Part shown: positions 5,974 to 6,073 of the stretch, piece after piece
Position numbering within the stretch: position 1 is the stretch's first letter
Layout: every line of letters starts with the position of its first letter
Assembly: GCA_030432795.1 (NCBI GenBank)
Contig: JAUILW010000216.1
Span: forward strand, 1-6,073
Source: Gammaproteobacteria bacterium
GTDB lineage: Bacteria > Pseudomonadota > Gammaproteobacteria > Pseudomonadales > Azotimanducaceae
Reading direction: 5' to 3'
DNA length: 6,073 nucleotides
Program-made: the position numbers and the translations under genes
The notes under the pieces: model-generated
Databases searched by the model: none
What the model saw: only the letters and a program-made list of their open reading frames with translations
What the model was told of the DNA's origin: nothing

Positions 5974-6073
5974 AGCTCGGATTTACGCCTGAGCAGGAAA
6001 CTTTCCGTGCAGAGGTGGCGGCGTGGCTCGAAGAGCAGCTTTCCGGCCCGTTTGCGCACATTCGCGGCGTCAC
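5970..6073 (+). CDS. Second acyl-CoA dehydrogenase subunit, N-terminal fragment (3' end outside window)
   Basis: ATG 5970 overlaps the stop of the preceding ACAD (ATGA), with GGAG at 5958-5961 placed 8 nt upstream. Thirty-four codons are visible. The start MKLGFTPEQETFRAEVAAWL is the N-terminal helix typical of acyl-CoA dehydrogenases (FTPEQ...FR.EV..WL), and GPFAHIRG at 27-34 resembles the early segment of ACADs in paired operons as I remember them. As the partner of a subunit without a catalytic glutamate, it would be expected to supply the base and much of the substrate pocket; those residues lie beyond the window. The overlap indicates co-translation and equimolar assembly. Confidence 0.85.
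   Translation, partial: MKLGFTPEQETFRAEVAAWLEEQLSGPFAHIRGV

Overview
The window is GC-rich, densely coding DNA that looks like a free-living Gram-negative bacterium. A complete TonB-dependent outer-membrane receptor with a beta-barrel C-terminal phenylalanine points to Pseudomonadota, probably an environmental gamma- or alphaproteobacterium. The lineage cannot be fixed more tightly from sequence alone. I see no rRNA, tRNA, insertion sequence, CRISPR array, phage gene or long repeat.

Layout. (1) Bases 1-776 (+) hold the 3' end of a secreted-looking protein resembling the PhoX/DUF839 family, followed by a strong intrinsic terminator at 801-832. (2) On the minus strand, read from 4721 down to 851, is a tight three-gene unit: a TonB-dependent receptor, a DHRS1-like short-chain dehydrogenase (SDR), and an SDR resembling 3-alpha-hydroxysteroid dehydrogenase (HsdA). 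They are separated by 2 nt and by a 1-nt TGATG overlap, so they are almost certainly co-transcribed and translationally coupled. (3) An AT-rich divergent intergenic region (4722-4860) carries two face-to-face sigma70-like promoters whose -35 boxes overlap. (4) From 4861 (+) runs an acyl-CoA dehydrogenase (ACAD) that overlaps by 4 nt a second ACAD running off the window end.

How the genes may work together. The receptor would import a scarce or bulky hydrophobic substrate, the two SDRs would oxidise or reduce hydroxyl/keto groups, and the paired ACADs would dehydrogenate a CoA-activated side chain or ring fragment. The first ACAD lacks a glutamate at both positions used as catalytic base in the family. 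This fits the heteromeric alpha2beta2 ACADs known from steroid side-chain degradation, where only one subunit carries the base. The HsdA resemblance plus the paired ACADs makes a steroid, bile-acid or similar polycyclic/isoprenoid substrate the best guess, but the substrate is inference. The PhoX-like gene is transcriptionally separate and may be unrelated.

I found no clear sign of a wholly new type of system. This reads as a catabolic accessory cluster whose substrate, and some active-site details, are the interesting parts.
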